The position numbers and the translations under genes are program-made. From positions 434,001-498,000 of the forward strand of contig VIIQ02000032.1 of the NCBI GenBank assembly GCA_007449985.2: 64,000 nt of DNA, read 5' to 3'. Source of the stretch: Desmodesmus armatus. Its lineage: Eukaryota; Chlorophyta; Chlorophyceae; Sphaeropleales; Scenedesmaceae. Below the pieces are notes generated by a model. That model made no database searches. It had not been told where the DNA came from and was given only the letters and a program-made list of their open reading frames with translations. Shown one piece after another: positions 34,933 through 47,888 of the stretch. How positions within the stretch are numbered: position 1 is the stretch's first letter; every line of letters starts with the position of its first letter.

Positions 34933-37900
34933 CTACTGCCCGCCTGCCTGCTCCTTCTCTCGCTGCACCAAGTCCTCGATTGCCTTCAAAAAGTCAGCTA
35001 CGCTGAAGCCCTGCAGCACATGGCATGAGGCAGCAGCCACAAGCTCACCACCCAAACCACCCAGCGGGAACGATTGCATGCTTGCTGAGGCTGCACCTAC
35101 GTAGATCTGCTCGGCTGCCTCACCCTCTCGCTGGTGGCAACAACCACATCCCTCAGCACAGCTCAAACAGCTCGGCGGCAGCATGAGCCCTGTGCATGAT
35201 ACAGCCAGGACAGGGTATTGCGCATGCATCTTGACAGACAAACTGAACAGGATGTCCTCACCTCTGCCTGTAAGCCAAACTGAGCCAGGTCCAGCTGTCC
35301 TGTCTGCAGTGCTGCTCCAAAGGTCTGCAGCTGCTGGTGGAACTGCGGGCTGTGAGCAAGCGCCTGGCAGGCAAAACACACCAAAACTTAAAGATCAAGC
35401 CGCGACCTATCAACAAGCGACTTGTGCACAGCAGTAGATGCTTCCTACCAGTGCGCGAACCGCGTTTTCAGGGCTGCATGCCCAATATGTGCAGCAGCAT
35501 GCAAGAAGCCACGCTGTATTGCCAGCAGGTGATGACATAGGTTCACCCTAGCCTGCCCAACAGGGCAGCCCAAGCTAACCTGCAGTGACTCCAATGACCG
35601 CTGGCCCTCGGGCAGATAGCTGGACAGGCGCTCCAACACCTGTGCAGGACAAGGCACGAACACTAGTGACACCATACAGCCGTACATGCATCAATGGCAG
35701 CGCTTTGAAGCCAGGTTGTGGACAGGCATGACTTTGTCAGCTTTACTAAGGACTGGGAGTCGCACACGCTGACACTGACACTCCCCAGTGCACAGCACAG
35801 GTTACTGGCCGGCTACTACTGATAGTCACTGTCAAGATGCCCTCTCACGGCACCACCAGTGGTTTGTTTGCAGCCGTGCCCACAAGCAGGGGATGATGTT
35901 TAGGCGCTTCTTTACCAGGCATGTGTCAGGCAGCCCACGTCCACGTCACTGAGAATAAAAATCACAGAGCTCATAGGAGGCTTACTTCAGGGTCCTGCAG
36001 GAGTGGCGCCAACACCTCCGGCTTCAGCACTTCAGACAGGCTGGGGCCAGGGGCTCGAGACATCCTCACCAGCTCCTGCCGCTGCTGCTGCCGTGCCATG
36101 GCTGCCAGCAACGCGGCTGCCAAAGACGCCCCTGGGTTCTGAGACGCGCCCCCGCCCCCTGCTCCTGCCCCTGCTGCTGCGGGAGCTTGGCCAGACATGC
36201 CACTGCAGACACATATGCAACACAGAGGTCACTGCAGCAGTCAGCAACCTTATGGATGGTTCTTGTGGGTTGGGTGGCCATTGCTAAGGACCCTCCAGAC
36301 AGCAACATTTGTTGCGCATGCTGTCAGCATGCCACACCACAAGCTGTGCCAGATGCGCATCGCAAGGGGTGCAATACGGAGCAGAAGTTGCCTTCAGTCC
36401 CACTGCCGAGCGCCAAAACACACGCCTCTCTCTAGTGTGCATATAGAGGGGTGGGGAATATCCCCACCTTAGGGCTTTGGCCGGCTCAACCCTGGCAGGC
36501 AATGCCATTATGTGTGGCAACCGTGTCTGGGTGTAACATGCGTGTAACACCCATGTACCCACCTGAGCAGTGCTGCCAGCTGTGCTGGCCCCATAGGCTG
36601 CTGTCCCGGGCCCTGTGGCATAATGCCTACGCTGTCACCAGCCACCATCTCATCACCGGCACCAGGCACACTGCACAACACCACGCAGAATAGCCAGTGG
36701 CAACATCACCAGGGCATCAAAGGTGACAGCAGCAACATCATAATCGGCCAAAGTGCTGATTGCGATGGCCATGCGTCATGCTGCAGCCTACTGGCTGTTG
36801 AAACAGCGCCGGTGTGTGTTGGTGCTCTGACGTGCTTTCCATTCAGCTGGCACTACAACAGCCCCGGCAGCACATGCTGTGTGTCAGACACTGAGCCAAG
36901 CCGATACATGTCTTTGCAGTGCATGAAGGGCAAACGGCGCTGCATGTGTGACAGCCAACCGCCTTACAGGAGGTCCTTGCAGCAACTGGTGCTGAGTTGC
37001 TATGCTACCTGACTCACTCTGATATGTGTCCCCTCAGCAGCGCATCTGAGCCCAGCAGCTGCTCAGGTGGCAGGTCATCACCACCCTCCTCGTCTGATAT
37101 GTCCATGCCTGTGACAGACAGCACGTCACAAGCACAGGGCAGCAGTGTCACCTGGTTGAGGCCCCGCAGTATGGTGTGTGCTGGCCGCCTGATCTGTCCC
37201 ACAATCGCCGTACGCTATCAGCTGTAGCCATGCATCATGGTTCAATGGCACAATTGGCACCAAGGTGCAGCAGCACCAACGGCCCATGCAAACCGTGAGC
37301 GAGTCAGGGGTCGACACAGGATGAACGCTGTGCTGGCACGCTGCCAGCACTGCCCAGGTTCAAAAGCTCGGGAGGTCTGGTGCAGCCAACGCCCAGCGGG
37401 GCCTCTAGTGGAGCATGGGCTAGACATGGCCAGTTGGATGCTGCTGCATGTGGCACGCACCCATGGGTGTGTTGATGGCCCTGTTGACCTTGCTGATAAT
37501 GTCAGCGTCACTGGACTCTGAGGGCTCCTGCATCCTGCAATGCACAAAACAAAAACAAGGCACAGTCACTTGGCAGGTTGTGTGCATGCATTGGCAGCTG
37601 CTCCCACAGTGCAACAAGGTGAGGAGGCAGCTGACAACACCACCACCAGCGTAGCACAACATCGCCGTGTTGACACCCATGTATCACCAGTACAACACAT
37701 GCAGGCGAGGCGCATGAAAGTCGCTGCGCATGGGGGCACAGGCGGCACAGAGTTAGCAACAACCTTGACTCAAGTTCCTGCGCGACAGCTGAGCAGCTGC
37801 TGGTGATTCTTGAAATGCATGCTGCCTTTAGCTCACCAGAACCATAGGTCCCTGTCTGACTCATCCTTGTACTGCAGCTTGTAGACCCGGGGCGGCGCCT

Positions 37901-38541
37901 TGTCAGGCTGCACATGACAGGCGGGGAGGGCGGCACCCGTCCGGTCCACAAATATCAATGACCTTGTGTAATTCAGCAATGCAATGCCCCACACTACTGT
38001 GTAGTGCCAAGCACCCACAGCAACCTGCCCGGCACATTTTTGAGCTATGCACAGTGCTTTGTGTGAGCAGCTACATCTGTTGCTGTCGGGTGTTGCCGAG
38101 TGCCAGGCTGTTTTGCATCTTGGACAAATGCAGCAACAGGGCAGCTTGGCGCAACCATTCACAGGCATGTGTAAGTTGCATATTCAAGCCCATTACCTTG
38201 ACCCACTCTGCCTCCTCTGGAAACACGATCTCATCAAACTCTGGGCCAGCTGCTGTTTCATCGTCCCTGCTCCACCACTCCATATGCACCAATCCATCCT
38301 CTGTCTGCAGCACACAATGCACCCAGCTGATTGAACATTGGCCATGCATGTTTTTATTCATACTGATAATGTGCATTCTGCATTCGCTCCTGCTGCATGC
38401 ATTCTGTTCCCTGCAGCTGCTTACCCGCAGCACCCTCACAAGTCCCTTGCGGGTATCTGGCTTTGCTGTTGTGCCCTCTTTCAAGATCCTGCCTGCCCTG
38501 AACTCCACCAAAAGCTTGCATCCTGCCGGTAACACGGGCAT
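34933..38541 (-). CDS. RPN13: Proteasomal ubiquitin receptor RPN13/ADRM1
   Basis: Ten exons join in frame: 38541-38425, 38304-38197, 37907-37837, 37534-37461, 37108-37018, 36670-36563, 36202-35986, 35639-35580, 35363-35262, 35010-34933 (341 aa). RPN13 is a subunit of the 19S regulatory particle that binds ubiquitin chains with its N-terminal Pru domain and the deubiquitinase UCH37 with its C-terminal DEUBAD domain. Seen: Pru over about residues 8-123 (LLVEFRAGRI, KPDTRKGLVRVL, GLVHMEWWSRD, VYKLQYKDESDRDLWFWMQE), an acidic, Gly/Ala-rich linker, and DEUBAD over about 263-341 (VLERLSSYLPEG, SPQFHQQLQTFGAALQTGQL, GFSVADFLKAIEDLVQ). Length is shorter than human ADRM1 because of a short linker. The ATG at 38541 was chosen because the longer frame begins with TTG. 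The gene converges on the duplicated GYF/ARM region. Confidence 0.94.
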
Positions 38542-39176
38542 GATGGCCTGCTTTGTAGCCTGGCTGCGTGAGGTCCAGTAGGACAGCAACTAGAACCAAG
38601 CTGAACGTGTCTAGCTGAGCTGGTGTGGAGCCCGTCCAAGGACTGTGGTTTGACGTTTGAACCCTTAGCGGTCCGTGCAAGGCCTGGTGTGCTTCGTACA
38701 CAAATGTGAGTTGGGCAGAATGTGATCAACGATGTCGGAGAGGTCGGTGAGCGGGAATGTGAGCTTGGACGCAACACACAGCAATCCACCAGGCATGATT
38801 ACATGCAGTCGTCATTCTTGCCGCGCTTTTCACGACCCCTGCCCTTCATTCAAAAAATTGACAGCTGCTCAGGGTCACACCCAGCCTAGCAATTAACCGT
38901 GGTGCGCATTGGGCACGAAACACAGAGCACATCCAGCAGTCTGAGGGACCTAGCACCCCAGCTGCATGCTGCTCATACAGCCTGGCAAACAAAAGCCCTG
39001 CCAGGCTGGCACTTGCGTTGCAGGTACTATCGCTGCAACACACACAGGCCACCCTGCTGGCCTGCAGCTCCACACCCTCACCACCACCTCAACAAGCATC
39101 ATGCAGCATGCTGCTCCTGACAAACTGACGCACCCTCCACTCCCACTCCAACCTATCTTCCACAACTCTGTGACAG
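38542..39176. other. Intergenic region between the F-box/LRR gene and RPN13
   Basis: 635 bp between the stop of the F-box/LRR gene and the start of RPN13, both on the minus strand. It must hold the RPN13 promoter. A minus-strand TGTAA near 38803 is a possible F-box transcript end. No coding signature. Confidence 0.45.
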
Positions 39177-41395
39177 CTACGGTTTCTTCAGCAGACCCCC
39201 TTTGGTCAGCCCTGTCAGGTGCATGATCGGCCGCAGGTCTTGCACATTCTTCGACCCCGTCAACACCAGCTCCCTCAAGCTGTGTAGCCCACTCAGCGGA
39301 CGCAGATCCCGCAGATCCCGTGTCTGTGACATCTCCAAACTCCTCAAACCTGTCAGCCCCCTGACAGGCCGCAGATCTGCCACCCGTGACCCATGCAGGT
39401 CAAGTTTCACCAGTGCTGTCAGCCTCTCCCAGGGCGTGTGCTGGACAATATCTGCATCAGAGCCCTGCAGTCCCAGTGATGTGAGGTTGACAAGGGAGGA
39501 CAGGGGGCTCATGTCTAGCCAGCCCTGCTCTTCCTGCAGCTGGTGCAGGTCCAGCTCTTGCAGCAGGGTGAGGGGGCTGAGGGGGGTGATGTCGTACACT
39601 GACACTGCATATACCTCTAGGCTCGTGAGGCTGGTGTAGGAGGCTAGTGGGGTGAGGTCCTGCACGGCAGCAGGAGCACAGCGGCAACAGGAGCAGCAGC
39701 AGCACTAACTGAGTCCCAATCCTCACAACAGTGTGCAAGTGTCAGTGCGGCAACGGCTGTGACTGATACGCTCAGCTTGCCACCCAACTCTGTATGACAC
39801 AGTCCGACACTTCACTGGTACTGACTGCAGCACACTGACAGTTGCTGATCCTGTCACACCCAGCAGTCCTGCTTGTATGGCACAGCACACCCGCCCGGCA
39901 TGGCAGAAGACATGCCAGGTATGATAATGCGTACCTGCAAAGCAGCCATGAGCCTGAGCTTCTGGATGGCAGGTAGTTTGCTGGGGAAGGTCACCCCCAT
40001 GATGGCCCAGCAGTCGTAACTGAGGTGCAGTGTCTCTAGCTTGGTCGCATCAGACAAGGGAGTCAGGTCACGCGCAAAGCAGCGGTCAAGCCCGAGGGTG
40101 GTCAAGGCAGGCAGCTGCGGTACAAACAGCACAGCAGGGTATGACAGCAAAGCAGTGTGCTATGTGAGGCACTTCTGGAGTACAGCATCTGGTTTGATTC
40201 CAACCACAAGTACCATCATGATGATCTCAGACTGCATGGGAGTGGGAACTGAAGCACAAGTTTATGGGGCAGTGTGTGCGTATCTGTGAGCCAACAACAA
40301 CTGCTGCCACTACTGCTGCTGTCTGTAAACATCTGTTTGCTGCACGCCTGTTCCAGACAAGAACACTGCGGGCTTCAAAGCAGCCGGTCACTTACAGTAC
40401 AGTAACTGTGGGGAGGGGACCCACACCTCAGCACTAGCCAGCAAGCCAAGGGCTAATGAGGGTGCCCCAAAGGGCGTGTCGTACCCCAGTCTCTCAGGTC
40501 AGGTGTGGGGCCGATCATACCTTTGCTATCCTTGTCAGACTTTGTTGGTGTGCCTCATAGATTGCTTGCCTGTGACTTGCATGTTCATGGTATGCTAGCT
40601 ACACATGCATCTTCTATGCCAAACATACCAGTGCCACCGGCCTGAGGTTAGCCAGATTCCTGCAGTTCCTGAGCAGCAAAGTGTGCAGCTGGCTGAGTCC
40701 TGTAAGGGGTGACAGGTCTGTCAGCTTTCTGCAATCCTCCAGCAGGACCCGCTGCAGGGAGCAGCAGCCACCCAGCACTGACACACTGTCACATCGCTTG
40801 AGGCTCAACTGCAGTACAGGAACAGCAGGGACAGCCATGCAGTCACCTACCAGCACGGTGCTGCTGGGACATGGCTGCAGCACTTTCGAAGCCTCACCAA
40901 TTTGTCACCGTGTACATCGGATCCGGTAGTAAAATGGTCGCACTGCACGTACCCCTTCCACCCAGACACCCCACCGCAACACACCCCACAACTCAGCACC
41001 CCCTCCTCAACTTGCGCTGGCAGCACAGCCTGTGCTTGCGGCAACAGCTGCTGGAAACTTCACTGAAAGCTTCACTGCATTATGGCAGCACCCATTGACT
41101 TGATGCAGACAGCGACAAGTGCCGATCATGCCCTGAGCCACTTCAGCTGTCAGCCCACCTTTCTGAGCTTCCTTGCATGCTGCTGCATCCAGTGCTCATC
41201 GAGGGGTGCAATCAACGACAGTGGGGGCGCGGGAATGCTGCTGTGCTGGTACACAGACCGCCAACGCTGACACACCAGGCAAATGGCTGGGATGGTTGCC
41301 ATGTCAGAGCAAAAGCTGAACACTGCTTCCAGTGCAGCATCTGGCAAGTCACACAGGGCTGTCGTGGTATAACCGTCACCCAATGACGCGTCCAT
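39177..41395 (-). CDS. F-box and leucine-rich-repeat protein
   Basis: Exons 41395-41159, 40808-40629, 40114-39935 and 39659-39177 are clear; a linking 66-nt exon at 41050-40985 is tentative (about 381 aa in all). The N-terminus has an F-box (LCDLPDAALEAVFSFCSDMA, ICLVCQRWRSVY), which in SCF complexes binds SKP1. The rest is LRR: LHTLLLRNCRNLANLRPV, LTTLGLDRCFARDLTPLSD, LVKLDLHGSRVADLRPVRGL, SLEMSQTRDLRDLRPLSGL. The repeat consensus L-x2-L-x-L-x5-(D/N)L-x-PL resembles LRRs with a DL(T/R)PL core. Two exons are exactly 180 nt and phase 0 at both ends. It probably acts as an SCF substrate receptor; the substrate is unknown. The ATG at 41395 is the only one in frame ahead of the F-box. Confidence 0.8.
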
Positions 41396-42339
41396 TGGGG
41401 CTCACGAAACACAGTCGACCCTCCTGGCTCGGTGGTGACTTGCTGCTGTTGCTGTGTCACTGCTGTTGCAAGGCCCTAGTGACGATTGCCCGGAAGCAGC
41501 ACGCGACCAATAGCGTACAAGTACTGCTGAGAAGATCAGAGGTACGCGGTGTTCGCACCACAATGCAGGGCATTATCGGTGTCTGTTCAAACATGATCCA
41601 CAGCTGTGATCGCTAAAGTTGCTAGATGGTCAGCGCACTGAACACGGGGCAAACGAAGTTCCTCACAAGCTCTAGAATAGAATTGGGCTGTACTCTTCAG
41701 CTTACAAGACCGAGACACTCACATCACCAAGGGTGGCCACACTTGTGCACCTTGGGCCACCCTCATTCGTTGCATGCTTGCTGTGTTGCACATGAATATT
41801 GCTTGGGGTTCATTAGTACAGCTGACTTTCACGATAGTCAAGAGAACAGAATGCCGGATGGCTTCAGCTCAAGCTTGAGAGGCGGGCAAGAAAGGGGCAA
41901 AGAGGGGGCGTTGCAATAAGATCGCAGAGGCTGAAGCTGCCGTGTCTGTCAACGAAAAGAAGTAGTAAGTGATGCATTGCAGGGGGCGTTGGCAGATGCC
42001 GGGTGCCACACGGCAGTACTGCCAGTGTACAATGCAGGTTCAGCATCTGCAATAGATGTTGCGATGCACTGAAAGCCTCTGAGTCAACTGACAGACATTC
42101 TGCCAGGGACCCTTGGCCTCTCTCCATGGGCGGCAAACACATGCCCATTCATGATGGTGTGCAACAACACAGCCAACCGTTACATAACCAGCCACACAGA
42201 CCACTGATCGCTGGCAGTCAGTACAATGTGTACACACCCAAGTCTATGCTGCTTGGGCTTGACCACGCAAACTGGTAAGTCAACAATTCACCCCGTCAGT
42301 GCTGCACCCAGTACCAACTTCCTTCTACCAGCTCCTGGA
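41396..42339. other. Intergenic region between anthranilate synthase and the F-box/LRR gene
   Basis: 944 bp with the 3' UTR of anthranilate synthase (probable end near 42.16 kb) and the promoter of the F-box/LRR gene. Open frames here are short and carry no motif. Confidence 0.45.
42180..42184 (-). terminator. Putative TGTAA polyadenylation signal of anthranilate synthase
   Basis: TTACA on the plus strand (TGTAA on the transcribed strand), about 155 nt after the stop at 42340. Confidence 0.55.
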
Positions 42340-45300
42340 TCATTCACATGCTGTCTGCACAAACGCCTGCTCTGCCAGGTCGATGGCCCTGCCCAGTGCT
42401 GCTGCCTTGTTGAGTGTCTCCTCATATTCACTCTCAGGCACACTGTCAGCCACCAGGCCAGCACCAGCCTGCACCAGCAGCACAATACAGCAAACACAGC
42501 AGCCACTTGGAAGCTGGAGTTGCAGAGAGCTGGAGCCTACAGACAAAGCGGGATGAGGCTGGCTGGCTGTTACGCCGCTGGCCCTCTGCAAAAAGGTGCT
42601 TATCAGTCCTGTGAGCAAGGGGCCAACAACTGGACTGCTTAGCTGACAGCTGGACGAAGCGACTTAGCTGCTGCTGGTAAGACCCAGGCTGTGTTGGGCC
42701 ACCCCCACAGACAACACACCATCCTATGCTGGCAGAACATGCCGGCTTGGTCATGTGACCTGCACAACTGCCTGCACAAATTACGTCGCACCTGCAGATG
42801 GATGGTCCACTCCCTCCTGCTGTTTGTGCCGCTGTAGTTGTAGAGGCTGTCGGTGTTGGCTGTGGGGATGACCATGGTGCGCAGGCCTAGCGCCATGTCC
42901 ATGCTGCCTGCAGGACAACAGCAACACACATGCACGTTCAACAGTCAGGTTACAATACACATGTGTTCTTGATTTCCACAAGGCCACAGAACGATGATGC
43001 AAGTCTGCGTGGTACGAGGTACCAGTGGTAGTGAGTTTGCTGTCCAGCAACATGAAAGCAGTCAGCACATCCGCACAGCTGGTGCCTTGCCGTTAGCACA
43101 ATCTTCCAGTGCCTTCGTACTTGAAAAGCAGTAAAGGAAAAATGGCGTGAGTGCTGCCTTGGCAGGTTTGTGCAGGCAGGACGACGCCGGGACTTATGTC
43201 CAAGTTACAAAATTACAAGTGCCAGCCTCACCCTACCTGAGAAGCCGACAACACCCAGGCCGCCACCATAGGGCCCGCGCTTGTTGACCTCAAGCTCGTC
43301 AATGATCTGCATTGCACGCACCTGGCAGCAACAACAACAGCCAGGCACCATACACCAGCAAGCAGATGGTTTGAGTCATAGTGCCCAGTGCATTTCAGCT
43401 ACCGATGATCCAATATGGGCCAAGGTATGACCCAAAACACAGATTGAAGTGTCACTGAAATTGACACATGCACTGCAATGCAGCCCTGCAATGCAGCCCT
43501 GCTGACAGTACAACTGTTACTGTGAGCCTGCGCAAGCCCCAGCGCTACTTAGACAGGAACGACATGAAGCACAGTCACGAGTCCGCCTACCTTTGGTGCA
43601 CCGCTGACCGTCCCTGCTGGCAGTGCTGCCCTGAGTGCGTCCCAGGAGTCCAGGCCCGGCTGCAGCTGGCCTGTGACGGTGCTGCTGATGTGCATGACGT
43701 GGCTGTAGCGCTCAATCTCCATCAACTTCTCAACAACTACACTGCCAGACTTGGACACCTGGAAAAATGTGATAGGGACAAAGCATGGGCACAGCATGGG
43801 CACAGCATCAGCACACAGAGTGTGGCCACGTCCTCTCAATCAGTTGCCACTGCTGTTGGTGTGGCAATACGCATGCCTCCAGCAGAGTATGCATGTGTTG
43901 AACAAGCGACCAGGCAATAATTGTGCTGGTTCTATCCCAGCAGGCTGCTGCCTATACGTGCAAGAGTGTGCCCTCTGGAATTCCTTCTTTGTGCTTGATG
44001 CGATGAGACAAACCGCTGGCTGTTGCTGCCAAACCCCTTGCTCACCTTGCCTACATCATTCCTGCCCAGATCCACCAACATGACATGCTCAGCACACTGC
44101 AGCACACAACACAGGAGGCACGCCATGCGCAGCACCTCAGTACATAGCTGGGTTGGAGGGGCATTCACACCCTCTCACATCACCATGTGCAGCAGTGCAC
44201 AACGACCGCACAAATCAAAGTGCCACCCTGGACAGAGTTTTGCCCAGATCCTTCCACATGAAACACCACCATTTGCCACCAATACGTTCCATTCTTCCCA
44301 ACCAATGCCCTGTTCAGAGGGGAGCTCCAAACATGCTCCTCATTTCAAGAATGCGCAGATGTTTCAGGTGGGGTTGCACGGCAAGCAAGGAGTGTCCAAA
44401 ACAAGCAGCTGTTGTGGACTCACCAACCTGCCAAAGACTCAACCCCCAACAGGGAAGACCTCTAAGCCCCAAGCCCAAGCTGCTCCTCTTTCAGGTGCAG
44501 ACCCCCGGAGCAGGGTGGAGCTGGACGCCAAATCCTAAGCCCTAAACCCCAGCCTGCCTCACCTCCTTCTGGTCTGCCAGCAGCTCCTGTTCCAGGGCCT
44601 TGTCAGCCTCAGGAGTCACACCGCGGCGGCGGGTGCCTGCTAGGGGCCTGTTGGTCACGATGCGCTCGTTGTCAACCCTGCAAGCACAACAGCAACACAA
44701 CCGTCCACTTTTGTGATGTGTCGCACAATGCCACTAACGCTTGTGCACCATTGAACCAATACAAAAGGGTTGTGAGGCACAGCGTGCGGCGTTGGCCCAT
44801 CAAACGACTGCACCACCTCCACACCAGCTGAGATGCCCAAAACCAAACCACAGCTATGCAGGCCAAGGGAGTGCTCGATTGCTGGGCTGGCTTGACAAGG
44901 GAATGTTTCAGTGTGTCTCTGCTCTAGTACAATTGCTGGCTGGCTTGCTGATAAGCACAGTGCCGCAAGACAGCCTACACCAGCTCTCCGCTCAACCAGG
45001 GAGCGCAAACATGACATCATTGCCAGGCTGGCAATCGATCCTGTAATGCGCACCTGCAGAGGATTTCTGGGCTGCTGCTGACGATGATGCAGCCGCGCGC
45101 CTGCATGTAGACCATGTAGGGGCTGGGGTTGACCACACGCAGCGCGCGGTACACCTCAAAGGGAGTGGCAAAGGTGCGGCGCTCGTACCGCTGAGACAGC
45201 ACCAGCTGGAAGATGTCCCCGCTCTGTAAACCAGCAAAAGATGGACAGCATGATTTGGTGCATGCAACCGCAAAAACAAGCCAACAATTGGTGCCGCCAC

Positions 45301-47702
45301 GACCCGCAGGCTGATTTAGCTCTGCAACTGCCAGCGGCAGAGATGGGTCCAAAACAGCAGCCACCACTGTCTCGCAAGACATGATTGACCTTGAGAGATT
45401 GCCCCTACAACCACACATAGCACAAGAAGCAACGCATGCTACAGCAGGCGCCTGCCAGTACCTCTTGACTCACCAGGATGTACTCCTTTGCTGCCAGCAC
45501 AGCGTCCAAGAACTGCTGCTTCGTCACGTTGCTCTTGCCAGGTGGCGCAGGCAGCTGCGACAGCGCCATATCCACCTGTGCTGGCGCCAAGCTGGGTGGA
45601 GGGGTGCTGAGCTGCCGCACCAACCCCTGCAGCCGCAGCTTGCCTGCATCAAACGCCTCTCGCAACAACTCTGGGTCTCGGCTGCTGCTGCTGGCGCTGG
45701 CGCCGTTGCTGCTGCCGTTGCTGCTGCTGCTGCTAACGCTGGTTGTGTCGTCACCTAGGTGCACCCAGCAGATGATGTAAACCAGCTTGGTGGCTTGGTC
45801 AAACACGATGACGTCATTGTACAGTGCCAGGTGCATGTCAGGCAGGTTCCTGTCGTCCTCTGGCGCTGCAGAGAAGGGGATCTTGGCTGCAGGACAGCGA
45901 CGCACAGCAAGCGCAGCAACAGACGCAGGTCAGCACAAAGAGGGAATGGCTCTCAAGGATTGAGCAGGCATCAGCAACCAAGACTAAGGATGGCAGGCTC
46001 GGGAACTGTTTGCCATGGAGCGCACAGGCCTACAGAGACAGCAGCCACCGGCCCTGCAGTTTGATCGCTGTGCAGGTGCAGAAAACATCCAGGAGCTCCA
46101 CCGCTGCTACTATCCTGCCGCCCACAAGCTGACTGCAGGCATCAGCCGCTGCTTGCGGCGCTTCAGGCCCCTGACATCTGCTGCATGAATCAAGCTATCA
46201 GCACAGGCCCTACTCACTTCCATACACGTAGCGCACAGTGTCATAGCCTGCATACCCCACCCAGCCGCCTGTGAACACCTCTGGCACACCCTCCACTGCT
46301 GCTGGCCTCCAGTTCCTGCTCAGCTGCACCGGGACCTCCAAGGGATCCGCCTCTGTGCTGACCTGGCGACTGCCTGTCAAGTGGTTCAGCACGGTGACCT
46401 GCAGGACCATAGTGGGATAGCCGCAGGGCAGTCCATGGAAACCAGTCAGAACACACCGTGTGGAATGCTGCACACAACTGCAAAGCTGCTGTCAGGGCCG
46501 CACTCTTGAGCCAATGCATCTGCATGTCAGGACACTAGAGGCTGCTGTTTTTCTTTGTGCAGGAATGGCATGAAGGTGTGCCATGCATGTGCTTTGGTGG
46601 CCTTCCGGCACAGCATGCTCAAAGTGTTCCGACACGGAGTACCCAACTGCTGCCTTCTACATCCATGTTGCCAGCTTCTCAGATGGTCACATGCAGAATG
46701 TCAATACCTTCCACACTGTCCAGCTGCTGCCCACACACGTGGTTGCAGTGTTCTCAGTGTCCACACACCTGGTGCCCCTTAGCCACCACCTCCAGTGCTG
46801 GCATAGCTCCCACAAAGCTGTAGCGGCCCTGCTGGTCTCCGTTCACAACACTCTCAAGCAGGAAGCTGGGGGACTCCAGGTCCCCATGCTCCACCATGCA
46901 GCGGTACGCCTGTACTGGCGTTAGCTGGTCACTGAAGATGCGGCGGTACAGCGGGACCAGGTTGGCACCAGAGGCTGCAGGACACACATGCAGCCACAGG
47001 CATAGCAAACGATAGTGGGGTGTAAGGCAATTGGGCTTTTGTTGGTCTGTGTTTGGGTGCTTGCCAGGAGGGCCAAGCAACAGTCACTGCTGCTTGAGGC
47101 AATGCTTGCTTGCAGTGGTTGTAAGGCAAGCGAAAGTGCCAGGACTTAGGGACTGCAACCCGTAACGGGCTGGGCTGCTGAGCACCCAAGTGCTACAAAC
47201 GTACACCCTCTCAGTAGGTGTTTTGCCACACAGATGCTGCCATCGTCTGGCTACACCATCCAACAGCAGTCAGGGCCCGCCAACACACCTGCGTGTGCGC
47301 AAAACTGCTCAAATTCCTCATTCTGCGCTGGGATGCACACTGCATCAGCAGCTGCTGATGTCACAGGCGAGGCTGTCACCGACACTGCTGCAACTGCAGA
47401 GTGTTGACCTGCACAACCAACGTCGGCCGGCAAGGGGGCGTGGGGGGAAGGGGTGTTGGGTGGGTGCAGCAAAAGGTCACCCTTAGTCAGCCACACGAGG
47501 CAATGCCTCAATTGATCAAATGGGCATATCAGGCATGTCATGTGCTCCTTCAGTGTTGATGCATTGTTTGTAACACGCTCTGGCCATTCTGTTCTGACAG
47601 CAGCAGCACCCAAACCCCAAGCCATGCAAAGCGCCAAGCCCAATGCCTGCCCTGCCTCCCAAAGCTAATCCACTCACGTCTGCTTTCTGAGGGGTGCTGT
47701 GC

Positions 47703-47737
<35 letters not shown>

Positions 47738-47888
47738 GGACACTGCCCCTGGACTGTGTCTGCTGGGCCATTCTGTCGCCAGCCACCAGCCGTGCAGGGG
47801 ATCGCATTTGCATCCCATTGCTGCCAAAAGTACGCCTTTCTTTGACTGACCGCAGCAGATCCTGTTGCTGCTGCAGGAGCACGTTCAT
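42340..47888 (-). CDS. ASA1: Anthranilate synthase alpha subunit (plastid type)
   Basis: Twelve exons join in frame: 47888-47678, 47408-47289, 46974-46769, 46398-46218, 45886-45474, 45223-45054, 44677-44563, 44096-44046, 43758-43591, 43321-43237, 42907-42792, 42468-42340 (654 aa). It converts chorismate and glutamine (with a beta subunit) to anthranilate, the first committed step to tryptophan. Seen: the N-terminal regulatory LLES ([12 protein letters not shown]) and NPSPYM motifs of tryptophan-sensitive enzymes, and the chorismate-binding core ([59 protein letters not shown]). The N-terminal 70 residues (Gln/Arg/Ala-rich with poly-Ala) look like a plastid transit peptide. A Ser-rich insert of about 20 residues ([18 protein letters not shown]) lies in exon 5. 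The ATG at 47888 suits the transit peptide; an in-frame ATG at 48092 would add 68 residues. Confidence 0.95.
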
